64,000 nt of DNA from Gymnopus androsaceus JB14. Its lineage: Eukaryota > Basidiomycota > Agaricomycetes > Agaricales > Omphalotaceae. Every line of letters starts with the position of its first letter. The first letter of the stretch is position 1. Location of the stretch: NCBI GenBank assembly GCA_009733575.1, contig ML769442.1:124001-188000 (forward strand), written 5' to 3'. The translations under genes were made by a program, and so were the position numbers. The notes beneath the pieces were generated by a model. The model ran no database searches. It had not been told where the DNA came from and saw nothing but the letters and a program-made list of their open reading frames with translations. Below are positions 11,801 through 23,857 of the stretch, piece after piece.

Positions 11801-14115
11801 GCAAGTTGGTTCGTTATCCTCGTCTGAATCTCAAGCATCTGCATGGGCATCAAGCTCCTACAGCACATATCAACGCTATAGTGAAAGTTTTGAAAAAGCA
11901 GACTGTTCAACGCTGTTGAAACTTGAGAATCCTGTGAGAAGACTCGAAAGCGCTGGCGCATCAGCGCATCAATCAGATCTGGGGGACCAACAAGTCCTTT
12001 TCGGGTGTTACATTGACAAAAGGTCGACTGCTCAGTATTCACTACTGTTCCCTCGAGATCCAGATCTCGCGCCGCCCCATATGCATCCAGTCCTCCCCGC
12101 TGTTATTCCATGGAATAATTTGAAAGATGTGGTCCCGTCTCTCTCAAGAATGTACAGCGGGAGCCGAAAGGCTGAGCACTGAAGCAGATGGCAAGCTTGA
12201 ACTATTTGATTCTGAAGGCGGATTCATGTGTGATACTCGCCTCGAGGCAGGTAGGGCAAAGGGTTCTCGAATCTTTTTCGTATGTTCGAATCACAGGCGC
12301 TTCGATAAAGAACTCTGAATCTTGTGAGTACGTAGTGTGTATTGCAAGTTGTTAACGTTGGCGACAAGCGAGTGCAGGGTGAGGGTTAGACAGGGATAAT
12401 TGATTCGGGCTGGCGCGCGCGTAGGTACGCGCCGTAGGGCAAAGGGGATTTGTTTTCATACAATATGCTGAATTGGTGTTGAATCCTTCTGATTTTGCGT
12501 ATGTTCGATGTATTCCCGTTGAATTGTAGCTTGCTTCTGTTATACAATGAGTAAAAATAAGTAGGGTGCAGTTTCCTTGGAATTTAAGCTTTCATGCTTT
12601 GAAGAGTTCCTAGAGTCTTGAGACCTGGAGTGAAATCTTGGCGGTAAAGGAGGTTGGAGTCGTGTAAAACAAAGTATTTGACGCGTCCTTGTAAGTGGAG
12701 GGAGATTATACGCGTCGAGGAATCAATTAAACCTTGTATATGCTACATATTACCATGTCGCAAGACCCTGCAAGACGCGAGAAGACGCGCAGCGCCGGGG
12801 CCAAATTCCCGGAGGTTAGTTCTGGACCCAGTGCACTTGAATTAAGTGGATACTGGTACGACGTCAGTCAGTCAAGCTTCGGTTTGAATTGGTAGCACAT
12901 AGAGACATTCATTAGATCTTACAATACATACCGCTTTCCCTCCTATGAGGAGATCACAGGAACTTTGATGCTTCGAATTACTTCCCCACACGCATCCTCA
13001 TATATATTGGATGTCCCTACCTCGAGGCTGGAGACTTGGAGTTGTTCTCGAGTTAAGCGATCGGAGGAGGAGTAGAAATTGTGTGGAATAGGAGTAAAGA
13101 TGTTCTTTGTGTCGTTCGAAGCTGTTGTACAGTGTGGATGACTTGCCTCGAGTTCTCTTTCTTTCTCCTGTCAGGACCTAGTGGAAACGTGTAGAGGAAT
13201 CTGGAATCCGCACTGGTATCCGACGCGTCGATAGTAGCTTGTTCGAATTTAGAAACAACGAGACAGAGGCGAGGATGTAGAATATCATAGCAAGCTAAAA
13301 GAAACGTTCAAGGTACTAGCGTCGAATCCGACAGCTCAGTGCACTAAGATATACAACGTCGGAGTTTATGACGCTTCGGATGTTACTGGTTGGACAAAGG
13401 CTGATTTCGAGGATTGCAGGAATGACTCTAGGGCTTTTTCCGAGCAAGGACCGACGTTGTTGATGGAGCGATGCTCTGGTGTGGACCAATGGACCGTTTT
13501 CCCCATTAGAGGTACTTACACGTGTTGGGAGACAACTCCTGCCAGCGACCTGACAAAAAGATTGTGGAAATTACCGTGGAGAAGCATTGAATGTTTGAAT
13601 GTTTGAATTATTTGGATCGCCTGGTAGCAGCGCTACACAAGGAAGACTTACTGATATCAGACGATGAATGGGGATCCGGAAGGGCTGGACCAATTGGATC
13701 TAAGCATTGGCATAAATGCGGAATGTTCGGAACGAAAATATATCCCAAGTCAGATAGGCCCGCACAAGCGAAATCTTCAAGTTCTAAAGAAACTTTGGAG
13801 GTTGGAAGATGCGAATATTGACCAGGACATTGGCGAAATGATACATGCTGCACTGTGTATGTTTTTGAAGAAGCGAAAAGCCGGAAAAAGAGAAGGAGAA
13901 GCCTCTAACCGTGTGACTAGTCGAGGTCGGAGAGTAGAAATTTGTTATTGAAGAGGCAACGTGCCTTCAGATTAGTTACCGTGGGATTTATTTCTACAAA
14001 CGACTCATATCAGAGAAAGGCTTTTCAGGGCTTTCATCTGAACACTCACTCAGCCTTTTTATCGTTCTTGCTCCAATCACGACTGCAGCTCATTTTCAGT
14101 GCTTTCAGCTCTTTC

Positions 14116-17100
14116 ATGCCCTCCATCCTTAACCTCAAGTTCAAAGTCTGTGCTGCTTGGCTGACAGCCTCGCCAACGACCAGCTCATCAATTTTTTCTT
14201 TTCTTTTTTTATAGGGTAACAAATCGTTTGTTGCGTTCAGCAACCTCAGTGATGTCGATTCTTTAACCAGTACCTGGAAGGCAAGCTAGATTCTTATTTA
14301 TTTACTAAATATTAATTAGTATTTTTTACAGGTCTGTACCAAGGTCGCAAGTTACCTCGAGCAAGGTCAAAGGCTCGAGAACCTGAGTTGGAGGCTATGG
14401 CATCTCCAGAACCTCATGGTCGACACCGACAACGCCAGGTCCAAGAGAGAATTCAAAAAACTCTCCAAAAACATGAGCGACAAGTTGGATAAGGAGAAAG
14501 GACGGTGAGTCAGCTTCGCTCCTTTGAAATCCTCCGTTATTCACGCGTTTTGAGTAGAAGCATTGAAGAGCTCGAAGCACCCGACTTTAAACGCAACCAC
14601 TCGACGGATATCATTCGTCAGCGCGCGGTTGAAAAAGAGCGCAGTCGAGAGGCGAGCCAGAACGCGAGGCCCGGGACCATCAAGCGTATGCAGTTTACCT
14701 TTAGCGTCGACCAACCTTCCCCGGTCAGCGCCCAACTTGTTAAGAAACCTGATCTTAAACCTTCTCCCGAATTTAACAAACGTACTCGAGGCGCTGCTGC
14801 CAAGGCTGACGAACAGATGTCCGCCTTGGACGACAACGATAAAGAGCAATGTGTCGCAGAGCGCCCTCGCAGGGAAGACTTTTCTCTCCGTTTTCCACCC
14901 CTCTTCTCCAGTGACTTTGGCCCGGCTGCCTTGCTCTACCCAGCTCCTACTCTTACGACTCACATGAACTATGGTGAAGGGCTCAACGCCCCCAACAATA
15001 ACGACTCTGACGGTTTTAGCATTCCTCGACCTACCATCGAGCTCCCTTTGGACGAACTCCTCAACGGGGTTGACAGTCCCAGGCCCTGGTCTCCGGCCTT
15101 TTTCACTTCTTCTTCCCACAACAACAACAACGACGACAAGAGCCCGGCATCTACTGCTCCTCTCTACAGCACCACCGCTCTTGCTACCAACAACAACAAC
15201 AACAACAACAATGATTCTCCGGTATTTTATCTGCCAAACACTAACAACAACCACAACGAAGACGTGGTGATGCAGTCTGTGCCTATCACTACCGTATCCG
15301 GCAACAGCTTTGGTCCTTTCGGGAGCTTTGACACTTCCGATGCTGATGACAGCAGCGCCGACGTGGAAAGCGACGAGGAGAGTAGTGATTCAGTTGACTT
15401 GATGTCGACCACTACTCTCAGCAGCGTTCCCCCTATCCAAGAGCCGCCGAAGCAGGCCAAACCTGTTGCATCTCCCAAGTTGAAAGGCGTCAAAGCCTCT
15501 TCTTCTTTTGCAAGGTCCACGACTCCGCGCCCCAGCTTGACTGTGCGTACGACCAACAACTCCGCGTCCACTCGCATCCCCAGCGCTACCGTCACAGCTA
15601 TCAACACACCTTCGGTCAAGGCCAACGGTAGGGGCGGAGCGGCGCTGAACACTAATAATGTTCCCGGTGGGCAGAAGGCGGAATGCTCCAACTGCGGTGC
15701 GACGCATACCCCGCTGTGGAGAAGAGGGTTGAACGACGAGTTGAACTGTAATGCATGTGGGTTGTATTGCAAGCTGGTATGTTTTATGCGTTCTGCGTCG
15801 TACTGTTATTTACTGGGTCCTTTTATGCTATAGCACAAACGCCCTCGACCCAAGACAATGCGGAATGCGCATGGTGAGGGTCGAGCTCAATCGTCTACCC
15901 CGAGGAACGAATCAGTGGAAGTTATGGGTGCGTTTTCAATCGATCGTGAAAGAGAGATCGAAATTAATGAATTTTCACAGCTCAATGCTACAATTGCCAC
16001 ACAACCGCTACTCCTTTGTGGCGAAAAGACGACGAGGGAAAGACCGTATGCAACGCGTACGTCTACTCTTTCAGCTTCTTGATTATGCTTTACTGATTGT
16101 TGTATCAGGTGCGGGTTATACTACAAATTGCATGGTTCTGCGCGTCCGATTTCTATGAAATCAGATGTGATTCGCAAACGCTCTCGCCACGACGCCCGTC
16201 GTGCTACTAACGGCGGCGTCGCCGAGACTCCTTGCGCTAGTCCAGGTGTCTCCCGCCGTACATCTCCCAGCCGCGAATCCTCTCCTACTTTGGCTCCCGA
16301 TTCGTCTACGGCAGCGCCCTCGGCTTCGCAGCAGGTCTACGACTACAGCAGCAGCACTGATGAAATGGATTACACCCTCAGCAAGAGCGAGCTGATGAAT
16401 GCATTAGGGAGTTCGGAAAGCGGTAACGGAAACAACAAAGTTAACGGGGCCAACAACGCTGGTGGTTCGAGTTCTGGCTCCAGTAGTGGGAACTCGCACG
16501 TTGAGATGGGGAACAACGGTAACAATAACAACAACGCCAACATGTACAACGTTTTCAACTTCCAGTTCCCTGGCCCCTACCACCCCGACCATCTCATGCA
16601 ATACAGCTACACTCCTCTCGACGCTCTTCCTTTCCCTACTGGCGACTACGAGCCTGATCTCAGCCTCAGTCCTCGGACGAAGAAACGCCGAAGGATGTCC
16701 AGCGATTCGGCATCTGAACCTCCTTCGTCCGTGGTTTCATTTAGCTCTTTCGCAGACGGTGGATACTCGACAACCTCTCCGACCACGTCGCATTCCCAGC
16801 GTAGCTCGATTTCGGGGCTAGCGTCCGAGTTCCCGTTTAGCAACGCGTTTAATAATAATAACAACGCGAACAACAACAACAATAATAATGGGTTCAACAC
16901 CTTCCGAGGATCCGCTACGAATGCGTTTTGGCATCCACCTATGGTACAAGACAACAACCATGGTAACAACGACTCTTCACATTCGCATTCGTTCCTTCAT
17001 CCACCTATGCTTCCTCCGACTGAAGATTCCCCGATGGACTACCTTCACCCTCCGATGATGCATCATGATGACGATGCGTTGTTCTCGTCGTTTCTCCACC

Positions 17101-17273
17101 CTCCGATGAGTCTTCCCTCGGATGATTCTTCAGCTTCCTCCAACGGTTCTGGAAATTCCAACTCGAACGGGAATCAGTCAAATGGAAATGGGTCCTCGTC
17201 GGGTATGCACGGTAACAACAGCAATCATTACTACGTCGCGCAGGAGTATGGGTTGGATATGCGGATTTACTGA
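14116..17273 (+). CDS. Dual GATA zinc-finger transcription factor with AreA-like N-terminal module (940 aa)
   Basis: DNA-binding nuclear regulator. Seven exons (14116-14145, 14215-14280, 14332-14504, 14558-15776, 15834-15927, 15981-16056, 16109-17273) add to 2823 nt, exactly 941 codons. Residues 1-10 (MPSILNLKFK) lie on a 30-nt first exon. Residues about 45-110 hold the conserved fungal GATA-factor module (DUF1752-like; LENLSWRLWHLQ, APDFKRNHSTD). Finger 1 starts at Cys466 (CSNCGATHTPLWRRG, CNACGLYCKL). Finger 2 starts at Cys530 (CYNCHTTATPLWRKD, CNACGLYYKLHG), followed by the AreA-like basic tail MKSDVIRKRSR. Between and after them are poly-Asn and Ser-rich stretches and four HPPM motifs. 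The second intron begins GC rather than GT. The N-module and second finger suggest nitrogen-type regulation, but the extra finger is unlike single-finger AreA. Confidence 0.92.
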
Positions 17274-20200
17274 GCGTGAATGTTCGCGCTGGATGAGCGG
17301 CGGTGGACTTTGTGGGATGGTCCGGTCTTTCCAGTGATATCTCTATCTCTTGGAAGATAGGATTTCTCCTTGTGTCGTTCCGCATCCCGGCCCCTCGTGT
17401 TCTCGCTCAACATGCCCTATGCCCATGTTCCCATCATGTCTGCCTCCTGCACATATGCTCAAAACTCATGCTCTCGCGTTCATCTTTAACCCACCGTGAT
17501 TTTCCGCTGGTGAACGTTGCTTCTGGTTCTGTTGGTGCCGGGCCGGTTCTCGGTGTCAATCTCTTGTACTTTTGCATTTTATCTCCGTCATTCATCCTGT
17601 GCATACTAACATCTTGCAAGCACTTTCTTTTTCTTTCCTCTCTATCTCTCATCTCCCTTACCCACGTTGGCCTATTTATCATGTTTTCTTTCAAGGTTTC
17701 CATCGCTGCTTTTTCTATTGCTTCCATTCTCGTCTCTTTAATTTAGATGCCAAACCAAGACGTCGCTGCCTGTTCCGCTTCCCTGTCGCATTGCTCTCGA
17801 GGTTTTCCCAACATCATCGTCTCCTTTTTGTATGTGGACGTTATCCATGTTCGTTGAAGTACATTCGGCCAAGCATTATACTTAACCTACGCATCATCTT
17901 TTCTTTTTTGTATTCCTTTGTAGCTTAACCATTTCCATTCTCGTCTCTTTTTTTTATATATCTCTACATACAAAAATCCCTACAGTTTGTGATTGTACGT
18001 ATCTGTCTACCTACTACATACATATACCATTACTTAGCGAAGGGCTTCCGCAATGAACCCCACAATAAATATTAGTTGTTTTTTGCGTGTACTAGAATGT
18101 ACACGCCGGTGTATTTTCGGGCGTGTTTTGCAATGAGCACTATACAGTTGCACTGTGAAATCCTTCCCGTGAAGGTTCGAGAGTGTCCATACGATACGAT
18201 ACGAGAATAGAACGAATTGATTCTTTGAATTATATGCAGAACAAGCAATTAATGCAGCATCATCAGGATATTTTAGATCTGTCATCGTCATCGAGGATTT
18301 CCGATTTCAACCCAGGAAGAAGAGCCTACAATGCCGTGAGGCAATCTTTTTTTTTTGAGAAAGCAAGGACTTGAAAGCGACAGGCTAGGAGTTTGGAGAG
18401 AATGAGAATAACACTGACTTTCCACGTTCATTTACCGTCGTTTTGGTCGGTCGAGGCTTGCGAGAGTTTAGCCTGAGACTCTCACAGTGTAGTCATTTTT
18501 GTCGAGGCACAGGCAAGTGGGAGTGAGGTGTTCATGTAGAGTCGGAATAGTAGAATGAACATCGAGAATATCCGAACGTCCAAGATGGTCTATCTTACTT
18601 CAGCTACTTCAAATAGTTCAGGTTCGAAAAGAAGATCTGGGTAATCGGATTGTGTTAGCCACTGGAGGTGCTCGAGATCAGCTCGAGCTATTCTAAACAT
18701 TTCCCCTCGGCAGAATTACTTCTGTATTCGAGGTCTCCAGTCTCAGAATAACGCCCTATCGCCTTCTTCCAGCTCTCATTAAACTTTAACAACTATAAGA
18801 TGTCATCGGTAGACGATGCCTTGTAACAATAGGTCAAGACTCTCACACAGTCGGTTGTAAGCGCGAACGTCAAATGGAAGTGCTCTAAAAGAAAAGAATC
18901 ATACAAAAAGAAATACGTCGACCCCTCGGTCCTTGGATACACTCCAACATGCAAGACGTGAGACCAATCCTAAACCTCCACTGACAACGATCCTTGACAT
19001 TGACCGTCATTGAACATTCCTGCGTGCGTTGCGAGTACCAGATCTAGACAGAAAGAAAGATTAATCAGTACCAGCATCGCAAAGAAAAAGAGGGATGTAA
19101 GAAAAAAGATCATGATCAGCGATAAATCCCTTATACATTCTCGTCAAAAGCGCGGTGAAGATCACCGTCCTCTGTAGGAACAATTGTTTTATAAAATCAT
19201 CATAATATCGAGGGAGACGGACGGAGGAGGTAAAGGATACGTAGGGAGAAAAATCTGGGAAGATACCCACTCGCATTTCACGTTGCAGTGCTCGGGTATG
19301 GTGCAGCGTCGCAAATAACACCTGAACTGAAATCAGTTAGTCAATATGGAGAAAATGGCGGTCGAAGCGAAAAAAAAAAGGAACGAAAGAAAGTGTCAGA
19401 GATCTTGGTGGAAAATAAATTCTCATTGGGTAGATGGCCCTCTGAAGTAGCAAATATTTTTGGATAACATCATACGTGAACGTGAACAAGAGAAGAAGGC
19501 TGAAAACAATGACCGATAGGTAATGGGCTATTCACCTTGCAAGAAGATATAAAGTTGTCTTTACGACAGCAAGTAGGACAGAGCAGTGAGGAGCAGAGGT
19601 ACAATAGTCGTTAAGGTACCATTACGAATTGCTACAAACGCGCAATGAAGTCAGTCAATGACATTCGCGAACGCGACATGTAGCGCACCATATGCCAAGG
19701 AGGCTAACAAGAAGTAACCACTGGCTTGGAAGACGTTGACCCGAGAAAGTTGGCTTAAGCTAGACGGAATCTCTACGCGGAGCTCGCAGCGTGCTAAACT
19801 GAAGCCAGAAAGAGTGTAAGCAATACTGAACTCAAAAAAGGGAAAAGAGACGAACTGTGAGATACTCAAGAGAACGACTCATGCAAATGCAACATTGAGA
19901 GTAGCATGTCGTCAAAGAAAAAAGTGAACAAGCATGAAGCCGCCGGCAATTTCATTTAAAAGAGACGGTGGTTTAGGGCAGGTTTATATTGCGCGCTTAT
20001 CGTGCATGGCGACTCAGGAATCAGAAGTTGAAAGTTTCGACGTTTACCTTTTACCAAGCTCTGAAGCTTCAGCTGCAACCTGTTCTCTTTCCCTGAGGCC
20101 TAAATCCTGATGCTCCGTCTCTTTGGACTTCTTTTGATTCCTTCCTTAACTGCACCAACTTTTTTGGAGGTCTCCTTGTCGAAGGCAATTGTTCATGACG

Positions 20201-20816
20201 TCCAAGAGGGAAAGAAGAACAGATACTTACATCGCGCGGAATTATGTCTCTAAAAAATTCTTCAGACTCATATCTCAAAAACTGCGAATAGTATCTCTCC
20301 TCTTTCCTTCTACTACTGATCTGTTGTTCAATATAGTACGTGTCCGTACTTCCACCTCTATTACGACTATAGTCTTCGCAATGGTCAAGCTTCAAAGATA
20401 CCGAGTGTCGGTTCGCCTAAAATCCTTCTACTTTTACCTGTTCTCATCTGCTTATACGCTTTATCACTTCGAACGATTCACGATCACGCTATATGCGGCG
20501 GCTAATGCGAAACAACGCAAACTTGTCGCCACAGCGAGACAACCACGTCTTGCGACCTTCCGCGAGCTCACTTGAGCTGTGTAAGACAGAATCTAAGCTA
20601 CTCGAACAGAAACTCACGACGAGTTTTTAATCCCGGGAAGGGGACTCTTCTGCCAACTTGAGCTGATGTATTGGTCGTGCTATTCGCGATTGGCTGAGTC
20701 AATTTCTATACCCAGGCGTATCTTGAGCATCTTGAGCATTAATTGTAATCAGAAATGTATTCGCAATTGCACGTTTACATTGCGTTACATACAAGTATGT
20801 ACAATAAATTTACCAA
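17274..20816. other. Intergenic region with GATA 3' flank
   Basis: The first roughly 650 bases are a T-rich 3' flank of the GATA gene; part of it (about 17690-17930) recurs at 50220-50460. From 18.9 to 20.4 kb the minus strand has short open stretches with possible splice sites (19061-19321, 19651-19869, 20069-20395), but none shows a domain and I cannot join them into a believable gene. No RNA gene was seen. Confidence 0.45.
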
Positions 20817-23800
20817 TCAACGTGTATCATCGTCTTTGCTAGTTGCATCGACTTTGCTAGTGTCACCAGCCAATGAAGATTTGTCAACTGTGAACTGGAT
20901 GGCATCAACGGCAGGACGGGTTCGAAGATAGCTTTGTCCATAAATTTAGATCAAATAAATATCTCTTGAAGATTGGTGTACGTACTATAATCCCGTCTTC
21001 AAACCCTTCCTCCAACCATAAAAATGCATCGCAGTCTATCACAGCACCAATCAATGATTGCATTTCACACAAAATAAAATCGACACACCAACTGCTTCAC
21101 ACTTGGCTTCGCCACAAAGATGTTCAATGATTGACTCTGGCAAATAAACGGTCCACGATCAGCAGCCAAATCGACAATGCAGCGCTGAGGGATCTCCCAG
21201 ACAGTTTTGAAGATGGCCTTGACATCGTCAGGGATCTCCGGGATGCTCTGTACCGAGCCACCGTGCAAGATGAGTTGATTCTTCATCCGATCGTTCCAAA
21301 GTCCAAGGTTAACCAGCTCTTTAACAAGCCATGGACATATAACTTGAAATTCACCTGCAACTATTCGACGAGTATATAAATTCCTTGAACAACTCACTCA
21401 GACTTGACAGTGATTTCAGCAGGATTGTGACTCACGTAGTGTATGGCTCAAAGCACTCGTTGTTCCCCAAGATATGGCTCGTTGTCGCAGTAGGCATCAA
21501 CGCTACGAGGAGTGAATTCCTCAGACCTTTCTCAGCGATACGAGCTTTTAGGTCTTCCCACTTCCACAAATCACTAGGTTTCACCCCCCAGAGATCGTAC
21601 TGCAGCTGGCCCCGTTGTGCAGGACTACCCTCCCAAGTCTCGTATGGCCCAAAGCGCTCAGCAAGCTCCACGCTTGCCTCCAATGCGCCATGGTAGATTG
21701 TTTCAAATATTTGGAGATTGAGTGTTCGGGCCTCTTTGGACTCGAAAGGCATGCGGAGGCGCATAAACACATCCGCTAAACCTTGGACTCCAACTCCGAG
21801 AGGTCTGTGCCTTAGGTTCGAGTGGCGGGCAGAAGGGACAGGGTAGTAGTTCACGTCAATAATGCGGTCCAGATTTTTGGTAAGCACTTTAGTGACTGAG
21901 TGAAGTTTGGAAAAGTCGAACTGGCCGTCACGAACAAAGGATGGTAGCGCGAGGGAAGCAACACTGCAGACAGCCACTTCGTCTGGGGCCGTGTATTGGA
22001 TGATTTCAACGCAAAGGTTGCTTCCACGAATGACACCCAAGTTCTGCTGATTTGATTTGGCTAAAAGAAAAACATGAGAATAGTCACAAAAGACAAAAAA
22101 AAATCCGAAACTTACCGTTGGCGTGATCCTTGTATAGCATGAAAGGTCCTCCGGTCTCAATCTGAGCTGTGATAATAGCCAGCCATAACTTCGCGGATGG
22201 AACGAATGCGTTTCGCGCGCCCCTCACGTTCGTAACGCTCGTATAGCTCCTCAAACTGGGCTCCGTAGACCATATTGAGCCCTGGAGCTTCGCTGGGGCA
22301 GAATAGACTCCAATCTGCGCCATCCTGAACGCGCTTCATGCTACACCGATTACTGTCAATCCACAACGACGCATTCACGAAAGTGCCAAACTACTCACAA
22401 TAAATCTGGAATCCATAAGGAGCAGAACAGATCGCGTGCACGCATCTCTTCTTTACCATTGTTCTTGCGAAGTTCTAAAAAATCGAAGATGTCGTCGTGC
22501 CAGGGCTCAAGGAACATATTAAATGTCCCAGGTCGTTTCCCTGCGCCTTGGTCAATGTATCGTGATGCGACATCGAATGTGCGCAACATAGGCACTAAAC
22601 CTGGGGCGCGGCCGTTAGTCTCGGGAATGTAAGAGCTACGAAAGTGCACTGTAAGTAGATGTCAACATTGTTGAGAAGGTGCTGACCCTTTAGCGCGATG
22701 ATTGGAAATACTGACGGCCACTCCTGATGTGTGACGGGAGATCCGGGCGCACGTCGTTAAAGCTTCGAAGACCCCTTCTACAGAGTCATCACGCAAGCAG
22801 GTCATATAGCAAGAACAAACTTGGGGACGGGTGGTGCCGGAGTTGAAGAGGGTCGCTGATCTGTGTAAATTCATCGAATCGTTAGTGTGTATTCGGGGAA
22901 ACCAGTAGGTCGCTCACGCATGGGTGAAATATTTCTCGCTCATGAGGTTGTAAGATTCGATAACCCGCTCAATGTCATCTCCATGAATGCCAACTGCGAC
23001 TCTCATAAGAAGATGCTGTGGTCGTTCGGCCACTTTACCGTTCATACGGAGAAGGTAGGAGTGTTCTAGAGTCTTGAATCCAAAGCTTAAAATTATTTAT
23101 TAGTTCATTATGGAGATAAAGCAGGCATCTGACTTACTATTGATATTCAAAATCCCGTTCATGGACAATGGCGCGGTCGAGCTCGTCTTTGTGCTTCATG
23201 ACATTGTCGATGAAAAGATCAGATACCATTGGTGCAGCAAGACCACCAGTATTTGGTTGCACTAACCGAACATGAGAGCCAGGCAGAAAGATAAAACAAA
23301 CTACGTGCCATATGAATGTAACTCCTGCATGACTTCACTGAATCGCTCCTTGGTCTCACTGTGTAGTTTGGAGACAGCGATGCGAGCCGCAAGTGTGGCA
23401 AAGTCTGGATGTCTGGTGGTAAGACAAGCCGCTGTCTCGGCAGCCAGGTTCTGCTCTTCGAGTTAGAATAGCGCAGTGTCAGAAATGAAAGAGTAGACCT
23501 CGAGTTCGGCGGTTGTCATGCCAGGACACAAACCAGCGATTGTTTTGTTAAGGATCCTGGGGAGGTCAGTACAGCATCGAAAGGATAACGGAGTATATCA
23601 TACTCATTCGGATCAACGTAGTTGAGGTCAAGCCCATAACATGCCTGGAAAGTAGTCTTAACACAGAAACTGACACTCAATCAAGCGTCGAACCTGATTC
23701 ACAGTGTCCCTAAGCTAACGTGGCTTTAGAAATTATACTTTGAAGGAGAGCTGATAGTAATACCTTTTTAAGGTCGTAATCTTTGGCCTCCTGAATTAGT

Positions 23801-23857
23801 GCTCAGTAATGTTAGCTTCTCCGATGGAAGAGCACTCACACTAGAAAAGCGAGTCAT
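20817..23857 (-). CDS. Ribonucleoside-diphosphate reductase large-subunit-like protein, shortened at both ends
   Basis: Class Ia RNR alpha-subunit family, which reduces NDPs to dNDPs together with a beta subunit. Many short introns join into one apparently unbroken frame. Active-site residues are all present: PQVCSC (first cysteine of the redox pair), SNLCVEI (Asn, thiyl Cys, Glu), DEVAVC (second redox Cys) and LYYLRTRPA (the Tyr-Tyr pair of the radical path). Other family blocks are [53 protein letters not shown] and [19 protein letters not shown]. Two things are odd. The likely ATG at 23857 gives [20 protein letters not shown], with no KRDGR-type ATP-cone hairpin. At the other end the protein stops about 27 residues after the Tyr-Tyr motif ([11 protein letters not shown] at 20817-20819), without the usual long tail and CxxC. 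N-terminal exon borders are less certain than the core. Confidence 0.88.

Larger units (their letters stand above)
8058..14115. other. 6-kb gene-poor region
   Basis: No ORF here carries a recognisable domain, and none above 130 codons has coding character. Two things stand out: a coding-like but stop-containing stretch at 8266-8660 and an imperfect tandem repeat at 8711-8847, both listed separately. The rest looks like ordinary non-coding fungal DNA or strongly decayed repeats. The last few hundred bases should hold the 5' UTR and promoter of the GATA gene. Confidence 0.5.

Noticed and set aside
11728..12182. Overlapping 104- and 128-codon ORFs in the gene-poor region
   Set aside because: Opposite-strand frames overlap, composition is not coding-like and no homology is apparent.
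14541..15254. 237-codon minus-strand ORF over the GATA gene
   Set aside because: Its Val/Arg runs are the reverse complement of poly-Asn and other biased codons of the GATA exon.
20069..20395. 108-codon basic ORF on the minus strand with a possible internal GTAAGT
   Set aside because: No recognisable domain and no clear start or neighbouring exons; could not be built into a gene.
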